A DNA stretch of 64,000 nucleotides from Bryum argenteum (lineage: Eukaryota; Streptophyta; Bryopsida; Bryales; Bryaceae): assembly GCA_037043015.1 (NCBI GenBank), contig CM073326.1:6828345-6892344 (forward strand). Reading direction: 5' to 3'. Under the pieces are notes generated by a model. The model made no database searches, had not been told where the DNA came from, and was given only the letters and a program-made list of their open reading frames with translations. The position numbers were made by a program, and so were the translations under genes. Shown here piece by piece: positions 45,865 through 58,915 of this stretch (position 1 is its first letter; the number at the start of each line of letters is the position of its first letter).

Positions 45865-47340
45865 AAGTAGGATAAGTCAATTTAACAACCCCTATTGTAT
45901 CCTAATTTTTTCACTAATTAACAAATGGCCATCACTTTAAGCCAACTTAGACACTAATTTTTCTTAGCAACTTATGATATTATTGCATATTTTGGTTCTA
46001 AAATCTCAATCATTGGCATATAGATTTTCAGCATTTACCAAGATACTCTATTAAATGTAACAAAGCCTTGTGTATCAGACCATATGATCCTAATATCTAC
46101 ATCTTAATAATATTGATGAACATTCAAACCCTGACAAGAAGGCCAATGCAATTTTTTCATTAGCTTGTAATTAGCTCTAAAAAAATACTTTTCTAAATTT
46201 TACCCTCGCCTACAAGGTAATTTAATATAGCTTCAAATCTTTATTTTCATATGCTACTTAAAGAACTTGTCACATGTTACTAAGTGAGGGAAGTAAGAAA
46301 AAAAAGTTATATATATAATTGTCTAGTACGCTTTATCAAATCTACTTCTAGAGGTAGATATGTGAGAACCTAATGAAAAATTATAATGGGACAGAGGGAG
46401 TATATTATAGCTATGAAGTTGTTTTAATTTAATTAAAAAACCTATTGGCTGGTTACTAAAAGAAATAGATGTCTGTATATGTATATTACTTTGTTGAAGA
46501 TATGTCCTTCTTAAAAACATAAGAGATAAAAGGCATGATATCATGTTTTTCCGAAAAATCACAATTTTTAGATTTTCTCAAATATAAACTAACGTGTCCT
46601 TGTCTTTATGTGTGTGTGATAACATCCTTAAGTATTTTTGTAGCAAAAGAATGTTCTGTAAAGTTATTAGGGGGAGTTGTGCTTAATCCCATAATCTATG
46701 AGAATGGTTTTGTTATTGTTATACTAAGATGCTTGCAACAAGTCAATAAGTGAAAATTTTAATTCTCAATACATCCTATATAATTTGAAATAATATCATT
46801 GACAGAAGCGAATGATCATCTTAATTGAAAAATATAGACTCATATCTAGAGTATGATGAAATTAAAAGGCCACACTTTTAGAATAAAGTAGGCATGTGAA
46901 AAACTATTGGATTGGAAATTTGAAGGATGAGCTAATGCTTTTAATACCTCATCTGCATGTATCAAAATAAAACTTGGAAAAGATGATTCATCAAATTTTG
47001 GTGAATATTTGAGGTTATTGTAATTTGATTATTTTTTGATACATTTTGAAAGTAAAGAGCAAACTCCGCATTTTTGGGCAGATTTCAACATCTTTGATAA
47101 TATTTTCAAATTTTTATCATAGACATCTCCTTATTTTGGAGCATGAATATTTTTCTTGGAAAGATATGAGATAACTCTATAATTCAAAATAAATTCCAAC
47201 CTTGTGTAATCAAAATTAGCAAATGAGAGATTGACCAAACTCCAAGCATCCATAATGGTTTCAATTGAATTAGGGGTTGATAAATAACGTACAATATGGT
47301 TTGGCCAGTTGTAATAGGGTGAACTAATGAACCCTTATGC
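45865..47340. repeat. 1.5-kb block, diverged direct copy at 62300-63850
   Basis: The two copies agree in order over their length: ATAAGTCAATTTAACAAC, CACTTTAAGCCAACTTAGAC, ACCATATGATCCTAATATCT, AAATAGATGTCT, GGCATGTGAAAAA, ACCCTTATGCA. The later copy contains a (TA)n tract not in this one. They are not LTRs by any feature I can see (no primer site, no gag-pol between). Confidence 0.75.
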
Positions 47341-47780
47341 ATAATACCGTGTACAGTTGGATGCGAAAGCATATGTTGATGAGCTTCAATGCAAAGTTGG
47401 ATGTGAAAGCTTAGGTAGGTGACAATGGCGCATAGTTGAATGAGCTGGATGTGAAAGCGTGAGTAGGTATTAGCCGGTGCAAATTGGATGTGACAACGTG
47501 AGTAGGCGGATGTTATTGGGCGGTGCAGATTGGATGTTAAAGCGTATTAAGTAGGTGAACGTTATTACACGGTGCAGAGTGAATGCAAAAGGGTGAGTGG
47601 GTGAGCTTTAATGCATATGACGGTGCAGATTGGATGTGAAAGCGTAAGTAGGTGAGCGTTATTACACGGTGAGAGTGGATGGGAAAGGGTGAGTGGGTGA
47701 GCTCTAATGCATAGGACAAAAATGGATGTAAAACTGTAAATTGATGCACAATGCATTGTTAGATGTAAAACAATAATTGG
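47341..47780. repeat. tandem array of GGATGTGAAAGCGT-type units
   Basis: Around ten diverged units with GGATGTGAAAGCGTGAGTAG and GGTGCAGATT, some paired as ATTACACGGTG. The same array starts again at 63840 and runs off the right edge. Confidence 0.85.
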
Positions 47781-47899
47781 TGAGTTTTAATTTAGAGAAA
47801 TTAGGTTATGTGAATCTACTCAAATCCAAAAGTACAATCATACTAATAAACATAGTATATTAGTCATCCTTTTTTTTAAAGGACACTATCCGAATGCTT
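47781..47899. other. short AT-rich spacer
   Basis: Nothing recognised. Confidence 0.3.
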
Positions 47900-48886
47900 T
47901 TCACCCCTAAACATCCCAGCCTATTTTAGCCAAAAAACACATTTTCAAAAAAATACATAGACAAAAATGTTCATAAGCTATTTAGATCCCAACCGTAGAA
48001 ACTTGTACAAGACTTGTTTTAGGTCATGTGAACCAAAATTTGAGTCATGAGGCCTCATAGATCATGAGATCATAACGTATTTGTACTAAAAACAAACTGC
48101 GAGATTTCATCATTTTCACTTTGAAGTGGATTTTCTACCAACAAACCAATCACAATAAAAAAACCACCAACTACAAAGTTGTTCACCTTGATCTCAATAA
48201 CACATGTCCAAAGAAAATCACCAAAAAATTAACTTCAAATAGATAGAATAATAGCCTTGCAATGGTGAAATCGTCGAAAAAATTACAAAGGAAAAATAGT
48301 CCAAAATTAGACCCTTGGCACTCAAATTCTTGCCTTATCTTCAAAAGATCTCCAATCATGTTGAGGTTTCTACCACTAAAATTAGACTCTAATTGGAGGC
48401 CACCCCAAAAAATAAAGTTGAAATCCAGCATTGAATGAAGGAGATATAACTCCTCAAAAATGATCCATTTTTTCACTTTTTCATTGACAAAACATCATTG
48501 CAAACCCAATAGCATATGTATTTGGATCAAAAAACCTCTAACTAAAAGGTTCTTGAAAATCAGCTTATAATTTTGATCATGAAAAAAAAAAACACATTAT
48601 AAAAAAGTATTTTTGATCTCACATAATTGCCTTGCAATGGTTAAACATGCCCCACGTTTGAAAACTCAAACTGAAGAGGTGCCCTCACTAAAATGCATGC
48701 CATTGATTCATACCTTATTGTATGGATCTGCAAATTTTACCACACAATCTAGACTTGATTTGAGACCTAAACCGGGTGATTTAATTCAAAACAGAGTGAC
48801 CTATGTGAAGAAGCTATGGGTCTTCAAAGCTGCAGCCTTTCATTCAAAATGTAGTTTTTTATACATTCACTGCATTTAGGGGTTAA
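47900..48886 (+). mobile_element. 987-bp TTAA-bounded element, copy C (older)
   Basis: Left end TTCACCCCTAAACATCCCAG (outer TTAA mutated to TTCA), right end reverse-complemented TTAACCCCTAAATGC. The body follows copies A and B throughout but with many more differences. The shared frame near the right end is kept (FTTQSRLDLRPKPGD), weakly suggesting constraint. Confidence 0.8.
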
Positions 48887-50813
48887 CGACCAAAACATGT
48901 GGAAAGTTTTGGATACATGTTTGTAGACATTTTCATCAAAAGAGGGGATACTTCATTAAGTTTAGTAACCAATATAACTATTATAATCTAATCAAATTGG
49001 TCGTTTGAGGTTTTGGCCATACATCACTATTCATAAGGTTCCATATGAGTTTGTTCTTTTCATTCCCTACTTCATTTTCTACATAAACAATCATTAGTTC
49101 TCAAGATTTTCTTGTACCAAAACAATCACAAAATATGCATTTAACAAAGTTATATTATTTTAGCAAGAACATTGTTCCAAGTTGTTTCTTATTTCCAAGC
49201 TAATGCTCAATTAGATGATATATTTGTGGTACCACTTAAGTTGTACCAAACCTTTGCTTCTACTAAACCTTTGAACTATTTCCTATTTAGTCTCATTATA
49301 AATGGATAAACTATATTAATGTACATACAAGGGAAAAGTTAGCTTAATTAATTATTATTGTCTTAAATTGTATATTGAGTACAAGAGTATTGATGTATTT
49401 ATATCTCCAAGTGTCTTACGACAACACTTTTTGGTTCAATCTATCTCTCATTGTCAAAGCTAAATTGTACAAACTCACTCATTCAAGCGTCACATGGTGA
49501 AAAATCCACTATTGTTTATATTTATTTTTACATACAAAGCAGATCAAGATGATTAATTAGAATTCTTTGATATGAATTTGATTTAGGTGAACATAACTAG
49601 TCAAAAGGAATATACTTTTAAGGTCAATGGAGACATCTTAGAATACTATTGGCGATTACAAAATTTTAACACATGCATGTTCTATGATAAAGCTCCAAAA
49701 ACCTCAATATATATACATTCTTATATTTTTAGTATTTAAACACAATATTTTATTAGAGAATTGTGAATGTAAATGAGGGTAACTTAAGGTATTCTGATGT
49801 CAATTATACAATAGTGTCATAGACTTACTACAAATTCTGTGGTCAAATTTGGAGTCATCAAGCTACATAGATTGCAAGATCATAATTTATGTATACACAA
49901 ATAATTCCCAAGATTTCATCATTTTTATTTGGAAGTGGATATGCTACTAATAAGCAATTGCATTACAAAAATAATTTGTCTAGTGTCATCTAAAAAATCA
50001 TCAAAAACAATACTTGAACTCAAACCTCAAAAAGGAAAAGTAGTCCAAAGCTAAACCGCTTGCACTTAGAGCATGCCATGAGCTCAAAACATCTAAAGGT
50101 TGAACTGAGCTTTTTACCACAAACACTAGACTTGAAATGGAATGCAACCCAACTAATAAAGTTGAAATTTCAAGATGTACGCGTCTTCCAGCTTGTTGAA
50201 TTTAGAACATAATTTGAAACCCCGTACCAAAATGATTTGTAGTAGGGTTTTTGATTGGCCCTTTAATGTATTAGCTTATCATCCAAAATGTAAAATTTCA
50301 AGCATTGAGACACTTAGGAGTCAACTTTCTAGTTATTTCATCTTAAGATAAAATGAAATAATAATTAGTAAAAAATACCCCACGGTAGAGCAAGCTAATC
50401 GTTCAACAAAGAGATTTCAAATAAAAGAGTTTATAACCGTTGACTTATCAAAAACTCCTCCTTAGAAAAACCAAACTTGGGAGCAAAACCAATTGCAACA
50501 TTAAAACGTTTGGATTTTAGAAATTAGATGTTTTTCATCCGTTGTGATGCTGAAAATTTAGAGGTTCCTACTTTTCATGAAAATAGTTTTTATATTCTCA
50601 ATTGCAAATTTTCTAGTGCTATTGCTAAATAAGTAGTGGGTTTCACATTAAAAAAAATTAAGGGTGGAAACCTTGAAATGCCCCTCTCAAAAATAATAAG
50701 TTGTGAGATTATATGAAACAAATCTAAGAATAGAAACCTTGAAATTCACATCTCAAAAATATGACGAAGTGAATTCAAATTTAAGTTACTAGTAAAATCT
50801 AAATTGCTAAAAC
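48887..50813. other. intergenic; diverged relic of the 1-kb family at 49790-50335
   Basis: 49790-50335 follows the body order of the TTAA elements (AGATCATAA, CCACTTGCACTTAGAG-type phrases, GACACTTAGGAGTCAAC end) but has lost clear termini. The remainder is AT-rich without genes. Confidence 0.5.
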
Positions 50814-51283
50814 CTCAATTTTGTTGAAATGACGTTATTCCATTAAAATGGCACGTTCTAGGGGTGCTCAAAATGAAAATAAAATAACTTCTTTTATAAA
50901 AAAAAACAAAATTGACATCAAGGAGCAAATACTCCTTAATTTGTCACTCAAGTTCAACAATGTAGTTCTTGAATGGTTATTCAAAAATATTTGCCTTTTG
51001 ACAAAATATTCCTCAACCGTTGTTCAGAAGCAACAATGTTCAAAGGTCAAAAACCATTAAAAAGTCTCATATTATGGATTTTTTGTGATGTTACAAAAAT
51101 TAGTTTATATTAGAAAAGACGTGCATGATATCAAAAAAACATGCCATTTTATAAGAATAAATATTTTTGAACTACAGTTCAAAAATATGCTTGTAAAATG
51201 AAAAGTTGTAAATGTGGCCAAAATGGCACATCATTACTTTGGAAAACTGGCACAAGGCATACGGCCATTTTAACGAAATTGAG
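50814..51283. mobile_element. 470-bp element related to the 256-bp MITE
   Basis: Left end CTCAATTTTGTTGAAATGAC, right end reverse-complemented CTCAATTTCGTTAAAATGGC. The pattern CAATT-C-GTTAAAATGGC is shared with the 43445-43700 element. A 70-codon frame at 50848-51060 is lysine- and asparagine-rich and not recognised. Confidence 0.6.
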
Positions 51284-52724
51284 CTTCTAATGAAATAAAT
51301 GTCTAATTTGATGATGCTCATTGCAATGGTGCGGATGTTGTGGCAACCAACTATATTCTATTTCTTTTTATTGATTACAATAGGTTTTAAGATTGAATAT
51401 AAAACAAAACTGTAAAATTCATTATGCTTAAAATTAATATATTTTACTTTGCTTATTGAAATGAGGTGTAATGAACATTATCATAGGAGAAAATCGGAAG
51501 ATTCCTATGGATAGGACTACTAAATCCTCTCACGGTGGACATTCTATTATAATAGGGAAAAAAAAAAAAAAAAAAAGAAAAAAGAAAAAAGAAAGAAACT
51601 AACTAACTGTAAAGTGATTGTCTGAGGTGCATTTTGTTGTATAAAAGTAGGATGTTGCTTTTGTTGGTGGTCACATTTTTGACATATGAGGTTGTTTGGG
51701 AAAAACATGGTTGTGTTGTAGTGATGGTCCGAGTTCGAATCCCTGTTGACCTTGTTTGAGCATCGTTACAATCATCGGGCACTGTCTAGCTAGTAGGGCT
51801 CAAAATTCCAACAATTTGTGCTCCTGGGTTGTGACAAGGTTACTAATATAAATGGAGGTGATTATATAATACTATTTTTGAGTATTTGGGTTTATGATGG
51901 TTATATATCTATTGGTGTTGGCTCTCGCCTATCTATTTTTCTTTTGTTTGATATTATAGACATGGTATGGTGTATAGGAATTATGTTGTTTTCTTGTGAA
52001 TATATTTTTTATAAGGTGTTTGGTATATTGAGTTTGGATTTTCATAATATTATGCATTTTTGGGTCGAAGTACATGCAAAAACTAAGAAGCTAAAAATGA
52101 TTTCTAAGCATTGAAAACTTGATTTGAACCAATTATTCTATTTTTAATGTTCGCATAAAGTGTAATTACGACTATTCAATCTAGAAGGTGCAACTTTGGC
52201 ACATATATAGGAAAATTCATCTTATAATTAATGCATCACTCATGAGCCAATCTTGTTGACTTATTCAAGTACAGATAGAATTTCTTTAATAAGCCCTTTA
52301 TGATTATTTCACTTCTAAATTGGGACTATTTTTCTTCTATCTGAATAAAATCTTTTGGGAGTTTACAATAGAATGTTAGAAGGAATATTTTTGCATTTGA
52401 ATTATTTATTCAATGGTGAAATGCCGCAATGTTATTGATGAATTAATGACACATTGTTTAGTTAAATGAAAAGAGTCCAGTAACGGATATGTAAGGTTAG
52501 ATAATAACTTTTGGACGTTGGATGTAGTTGGATGATTAATGAGTCACAATTTATGATAATTGGATGTAAGTGGATAATAGTGAGTGACAACGCATGATAG
52601 TTGGATGTGACTTGATGATCGAGAGTCGTATAGAACGTCACTAGAATGTCAGTGTACTTGAGGAGAAATCTATACAAGAGACTGTTTGATCTTTCAAAAA
52701 TAAGGTATTGTAGTTTTGTTGTAT
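51284..52724. other. intergenic with poly(A), a tRNA-like segment and a small tandem array
   Basis: 51558-51600 is an A-rich (AAAAAG)n tract. 51680-51760 has a B-box-like GAGTTCGAATCCC at 51731, the mark of a tRNA-derived SINE, though the A box is weak. 52490-52625 has tandem GTTGGATGTAAGTGGAT-type units. Confidence 0.45.
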
Positions 52725-54819
52725 ACATACAATGGTTCATGACACTAAAAGGTTACATAGAATGGGGATGGAGGGTCACATGACAATATAACTCTTTTGT
52801 CCTTTCCTCTTAGTTACTTTGTAAAAATTGAGGGAAGATTTTAGCACTTTGCTTTATAATGTTCTAATAGTAATTAATTCTTCCCCATTTCTTGCTCAAA
52901 CTCTATGAGAGAATTTCCTATTGGAGACTACTTCTAATATGTTCTCTTGTTCATTCAATAGACATAACTAGAGTCCTAGTTTTAGCTTATACATTCATTC
53001 TTGTAAACAATCTCATAGATAAAAAAATCATTTTGTAAGTTGTTTAGATTTTAGTTGTCCAATTTTATAATAAACTTCATTAGGTCATGTGGATCAAAAT
53101 TTAAGTCATAAGGCCTCATACATTGCCAAATTGTAACGTGGTAATACTTTAAAAATTTACAAAACGTCACCTTTTGAACTTTAGGTGAATGTGGTACTTG
53201 CAAAATCATGGCAATCGGAACCTCCTTAATTGAATAGTTATTCACCTACATTTCATAAACTCCACCAAACTCAAAATAATCTGTAACTACTTTCTTGGTT
53301 CCAATCATAACCTTGCAATGGTAAAGAATGTTTACAATCTTCGAAAGATAAAGAGTCCAAAACTTGACCTCTTAGTGTTAACTCCCAAGTGCACCAAATG
53401 TAAAACTCAACCTTTCTAATGACAAGTTGAAAATTTAGAGTGCCATAACTTCTTCATCCACAATTAGGTTTGGATGAAGTCTCTTGGGTTGGGTTCAAAC
53501 TGAAGTTTAGTTTGTGTCATAAATATTACAAAGTCATCAGGAAAGCATAAAATTGTTGCATGCACTTTAGCAAAGGCAACTCTTGTTTAGGCCCATTTCG
53601 ACATAGGCCATCTTTTACCATTGCAAGCCAATCAAATGAACCTATTAGTTCTTTAGAAAAATATTATGTGGTTCTTTACACATGCACATGCACATGCAAT
53701 CAATAAATACCATAGTCATATGGAATAATTCTTTTTAAAATGTGAAGAATGTTAGGAGTTCATAAAGTGCAAGGCTACTTTATATATTTGTGTTTTTTAG
53801 CAATACATTGCTAAATATTGAAAACACAAAGAATTAAAGTATATTATATTCTTCCCTAAAATATAATTTATATGCACCACCCATTAACTTCAAAAACAAA
53901 CTTAAGCTTAATAATCACAAATCTATTACATACCCTCTCAACTAAGTATCAAATGTAAGGACCACGTTTCAAATATTTTGACTATCAACTTTTTACAACC
54001 CAAGAAAAAGAATAAATTACACAAATTTTTAATCATTTCCTCTAAATCTTCTTTTGATTTATTTAGTCCTACTTGATCAACCTTTTGTAGAAGAAATGTG
54101 CTTAGTTAGATTTTGAAATTTGTGAAACCAAAAATGTGGCATCGCTAAGCACCAATAAACAAAGTGTCTCTTCTACTGACACCATTGAAGTCATATTTTA
54201 ACAAGTCTTTCCATTATATGGATAGGTGGGTGTATTTTGCATCTAAGATGTATGTCGGGTCAATCTTATAATCTAGTGTGTGTGTTGGAATATATACTAT
54301 CTTGTGTACTACCATAATATCAAATCTATTCTGACATCAATATCTTTCTACAACCTATATCAATCAATGATTACGTTGAGTGGGTGATTGTTATATGGAG
54401 TTTTTGTAGTCATTGAGATAATTAGAGCTATTAGTAAAAGCCTCATTGCTTACATTATATGCCCTAATATCTACACCTCAATAATTGTTCATTCTTGAAT
54501 CAATATAATGTTGGCACCTCTGATATTATTTCATATTTGATAGAATGTGGCATATAAGAAATAATCTAATTCTAGAGTAGCGGTGTCTGATTATAGGATA
54601 TGCATAGACATCGCAAGATAAGAATTGGCTCAAATAATATCATTTGAGCTTTGTAAGATCTAACGAGTACGAAATAACCTAGTTCCAAACTCAACCACAT
54701 GCACCTTACTATAACCAATGGCAAAATAAATTCTACGATAGTGACTTGCTATAAGATCGTCAAATGAGTACAAACCAATTTACTTTCAATTTGACACCTT
54801 TGTTCCTCGTATATCAATT
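52725..54819. repeat. dispersed blocks, diverged copies of 41311-42370 and 39801-40850
   Basis: 52725-53770 corresponds to 41311-42370. 54120-54780 corresponds to 39900-40850. 53820-54040 corresponds to 39030-39260 in inverse orientation. The block order differs from the first set, so these are a rearranged mosaic rather than one simple duplication. Confidence 0.65.
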
Positions 54820-57465
54820 AGACTAGTTGGTTTTCTTCTATAATAGTGAACTACACTAGGTATTTGCTCCCTTGTACAATAGTTAGATTGGATGTTGAAT
54901 TTCTTGTATAAGAATCATGTGCGATGTTGGCTTCTACATGAAACAATGTGAGTGATTGTTCGCTGCATCGTTTAGCAAACGGTTACAATGACTACTTGCG
55001 TTATCCTCCAACAAGCATATTAGAAATCAAATTTGGATGTTGGTTTATTGGTATCCTCGTACAACAATTAGATTGGATTTGGTTCCTTCACTTGTTGTTT
55101 GTATTTTTATACAACAATCAGATTGGGGCGTACACACTTGTATAATAATAGATGGAATACTAATTTTCTGGGGAGGCCCTCGTACAAGAATTTGTTTGGG
55201 GAGGCCCTCGTACAACATTCAGATAGGGGTGTTCTTAGATCAGGATGTCCATATACAACAATCAGATAGGGATGTCTTCAAATAGAGACATCCATGTACA
55301 ACACTCAGATAGAGGTATGCTTAGATAGGGGCGCTCTCATACAACAATCAGATAAGAGTGCCTTCAGATAGCAACGTCCTCGTACAACTATGTCCTTTGT
55401 ATAAGAATCGTTTTGGCACATCCTTGTACAACAATTAAATTTGAGGAGTTATGGGCGGCTTCATACAACAATCTTGATTTTCTTACCAACTGTAGTGTCA
55501 TCGTAGAAGAATCAATGTAAGGCGTCCTTGCACAATAATCTCATAGGGGCGTCTTTGGAGAGTCCTTGTACAACAATCATGTAGGGGCATCCTCGTATAA
55601 CGATGTCCTTGTACAAGAATTGGTTTGGTCCGTCTTTGTACAACAATGAATTGGAGGCTTTCTCATTTAACAATGAAATTGGAGGAGCCCTGAGAGCTCT
55701 CGAACGACAAATATATTAAATAGATTGTATGTTGGTTTTATCAATGGTTGTTGCTTCTCGTCTTGGTGTCCTCGTACAACAATTGGATAGGGGCATCCTT
55801 GTACAAGAATTAGATTAGGAGTATCGTTGTGTAACAATCAGATTACATGTTGTTCTTTACACCGGCTATTGGTGTCCTCATACAACAACAAGTTTGGGCT
55901 TCCATGTAAAACAATCAAATTGGGACGTCCTCAGTAACAATTTTATTGGTTATTGGCTCTCTTATATAATTCAGGGTAACTAAGTGACACTCGCTATTGG
56001 TTTCTTGATATAACATTCAATTTGGATGTCAAATTTCTCGTATAATTTTCCCAAATAACATTCAGAATAGTTACCGACTTCCTCGTATAACATTGAGACT
56101 AGCTATTGGCTTCTTCGCTACTCGCTTCCTTGTATAACATTCTGACTAACTACTAGCTTCCTTGCTACATGCTTCATCATATAACATTCATAGTAACTAC
56201 TTGCTTCCTCGTATGACATTCAGACTAGCTACTGGCTTCCTCGCATAACATTTAGACTAACTACTGGCATCCTCGTATAACATTTAAACTAGCTACTCAC
56301 TTCCTCGTGTAACATTTACACAAACTACTGGCTTCCACGTGTAACATTCAGACTAGCTACTTGCTTCCTTGTATATTATTCATACTTACCTCTCGCTTCC
56401 TCGTATAACATTTACACTAACTACTGACTTCCTTGCTACTCGCTTTCTCGTATAACATTCAGACTTGCTATTGACTTTCTCGCTACTGGCTTTCTCCCAA
56501 CTAACTTCTTGCGACTCACTTCCGCGCTACTCGCTCCAACGATACTCGCTACCTCCAATGATACTCGCTACCACGCTTCTCGCTCCAATGATACTTGCTT
56601 CCGTGCTACTCGCTCCCGCCCTACTCGCTCCCGCCCTACTCGCTTCCGCGCTACTCGCTCCCGCCCTACTCGCTCCCGCGCCTCTGGCTCCCGCGCTCTT
56701 GCTTCCTAGTATAACATTCAGACTAGCTATTGGCTTTCTTCCTACTGGTTTCCTCCCTACTGACTTCCTTGCTACTAGCTTCCGCGCTATTGGTTCCCGG
56801 GCTACTCGCTTTCGCAACTCGCTCCCGCGCTATTCGCTGCAGCGCTACTCGATTCCTCCTATAACATTCACACTAACTACTTACTTCCTCGTATAACATA
56901 CACACTACTGGCTTGCGTGCTACGGGCTTCCTCGTATGATATTTGGACTACTTACCACCTTCTTCGCTCCTTCGCTTTTTCGTATAACATTTACACTAAC
57001 TATTGACTTCCTCGCTATTGGCTCCTAGTATAACATTTATACGAACTACTGGCTTCCACGTAGAACATTTAAACTAGTTACTAGCTTCCTCGTATAACAT
57101 CACATTAGCTACTGGCTTTCTCGTATAACATTCAGACTAACTTATGGCTCCCTCGTAGAACATTCACACTAGCTACTCGCTTCCTTGTATAATATTCTTA
57201 CTAGCTATTGACTTACTTGTATAACATTCAAACTAGCTACAAGCTTCCTCGTCTAACATTCAGACTAGCTACTAGCTTCCATGTGTAACATTCAGACTAG
57301 CTATTGGCTTCCACGTGTAACATTCAGACGAGCTACTGGCTTCCTTGTTTAACATTCACACTAGCTACTGGCTTCCACGTGTAACATTCAAACTAGCTAT
57401 TCGCTTCGACGTATATTATTCACACTAACTACTCGCTTCCTTGTATATAACATTCACACTAACTA
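54820..57465. repeat. long degenerate tandem array, left part
   Basis: 54820-55960 repeats CTCGTACAACAATCAGAT(T/A)GGGG-like units; 55960-57465 repeats TTCCTCGTATAACATTCA with ACTAACTACTGGC, unit about 35-45 bp. Patches of GCTCCCGCGCTACTCGC at 56515-56850 expand a shorter sub-unit. ORFs here are repeat artefacts. The array resumes at 59102 after a transposon. Confidence 0.9.
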
Positions 57466-57619
57466 CACTACAAGGATATATGTGACCTGATTGACAAAAC
57501 ATTGACGTAATTCGGTCAACTATCCCGTCAATTAGGAGACCCTAATTCGGTCACTTATTAACAAAAACATGTCGATTCGGCTGTCAAATCGGACAAGAAT
57601 ACACGTCAGCAAGTTCTTA

Positions 57620-57800
57620 TGGTGAGAGGAAAAAAAAAAAAAAAAAAAACCACTGCCCGAATTTTTCGGGCAATACTTACTTTCAAAAAGCTCTCCAGCG
57701 ATTTCAGGCCGATTCCTGTAGGAGTCCCACACCTCGCCGGGCTCGAACTCGGGACCCCGACCACCCAAACTACTACCTTACCAATCCGCCCTCCATTCAA
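57620..57800 (-). mobile_element. possible tRNA-derived SINE or tRNA-like segment with poly(T) 3' end
   Basis: On the minus strand GGATTGGTAAGGTAG, an A-box-like stretch, is followed about 30 bases later by GAGTTCGAGCCC, a good B box. Downstream comes a body of about 80 bp ending in GCCCGAAAAATTCGGGC and a 19-20 base T-run (57630-57649 on the plus strand as A). The whole sits inside the CACTA element. A true tRNA is unlikely because no acceptor stem can be closed. Confidence 0.5.
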
Positions 57801-57850
57801 CTCGATGACTAATAAGGAATTTGTTTCAACTATATAGACTTGTTGTTTTC

Positions 57851-58210
57851 AAACTCAGCAGACTTTGGCGGCCATTTCGACATAGTAAAACAAATTTTTT
57901 CAAAATCTTTTAGACTAAGAAAAGCTGGCAAATCAAGTTACGTTTCATCTCCAAAAATCCTTTTGTCATTTAAAGCCTCCATTCAAAAGTTATAGACAAA
58001 ATTCAAAGAGGGTGTTTGAAAATATCAAAAAAGAAAATTCCTTGCTACCCCTCTTTGAATTTTGTCTATAACTTTTGATTGGAGGCTTTAAATGACAAAC
58101 GAATTTTTGGAGATGAAACTTTACTAGGTTTACTAGCTTTTTTATCCTAACAATTTTTGAAAAAAACTATTCTACTATGACAAAATTCTTGCTAAAGTCT
58201 GCTGATTTTT
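57851..58210. repeat. inverted repeat, arms about 160 bp, loop about 35 bp
   Basis: 57851-58012 pairs with 58048-58210. The inner 75 bp are nearly perfect (CTCCAAAAAT, TGTCATTTAAAGCCTCCA and AAAGTTATAGACAAAATTCA occur in both arms); the outer part is more diverged. Transcribed, it would form a long hairpin RNA. Confidence 0.85.
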
Positions 58211-58333
58211 TTAAAATCCCTAAATGACCTTCACGCCCCCATCGGCTTCTAGAAGTAGAAAGTGAGAAAATTATGGTTCTTGGGCTATGAATTATAGGAT
58301 GACATGTAAATGTTGGGTATTTTTCAAGTTTTG

Positions 58334-58915
58334 TTAACCCCAAACTGTCCGTGTGTGTTTTTGGGAGCTCAAAACCTTGAAACTACGATTTTCTACCTCT
58401 ATGCATTCCCAAGGCTGTAAACCAAAGTTATTTCTTTTTTTGAAACTTCCAACCGTAAGATCTTGTACTTAAGACTATTTTTAGTTACTGTTCAAAAAAT
58501 GAACCGTTGGATGTTTACCATTTGCGAGATCATAACATCCAAAGTTTGTCTCCCAAGCTTTTTTTGGGCATTGTCAAGATTGGTTTGGAAACTTTGGAGG
58601 CTGCCCTTGTAAAATTGGTAAACTTTTTGACCAAGAGCCCTTAGGAACTTAAGTAGTACTTTGGTTATGAATATAATTCCAATTCTTTTTTGAAAACCTA
58701 AATTTAAACTGCCCGATCTTGGCTCGCACATCGAGAATTGCCCTAGAATATTCAAAAATTGAAATTCCACTTTGCAAATTTTACCACACCCACTTTGCAG
58801 TATAAGGAGCGCCAAGTAAAAATATTAGACAGAAAATATTACCTTCAACACCTTTATCTAGGTTGCCCGAAATTGCAAAAACCCATTTCGGACTTCAAGG
58901 ACGGTTAGGAATTAA
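58334..58915. mobile_element. 582-bp TTAA-bounded element nested in the CACTA element
   Basis: Left end TTAACCCCAAACTGTCC, right end reverse-complemented TTAATTCCTAACCGTCC, with TTAA on both sides. The TIR match is weaker than in other members (about 13 of 17). It could be an old insertion into the CACTA body. Confidence 0.5.

Noticed and set aside
56465..56896. 143-codon repetitive ORF (LLAPALLAP type)
   Set aside because: Produced by the tandem array with unit lengths near multiples of three; no start context or domain, and neighbouring units break the frame.
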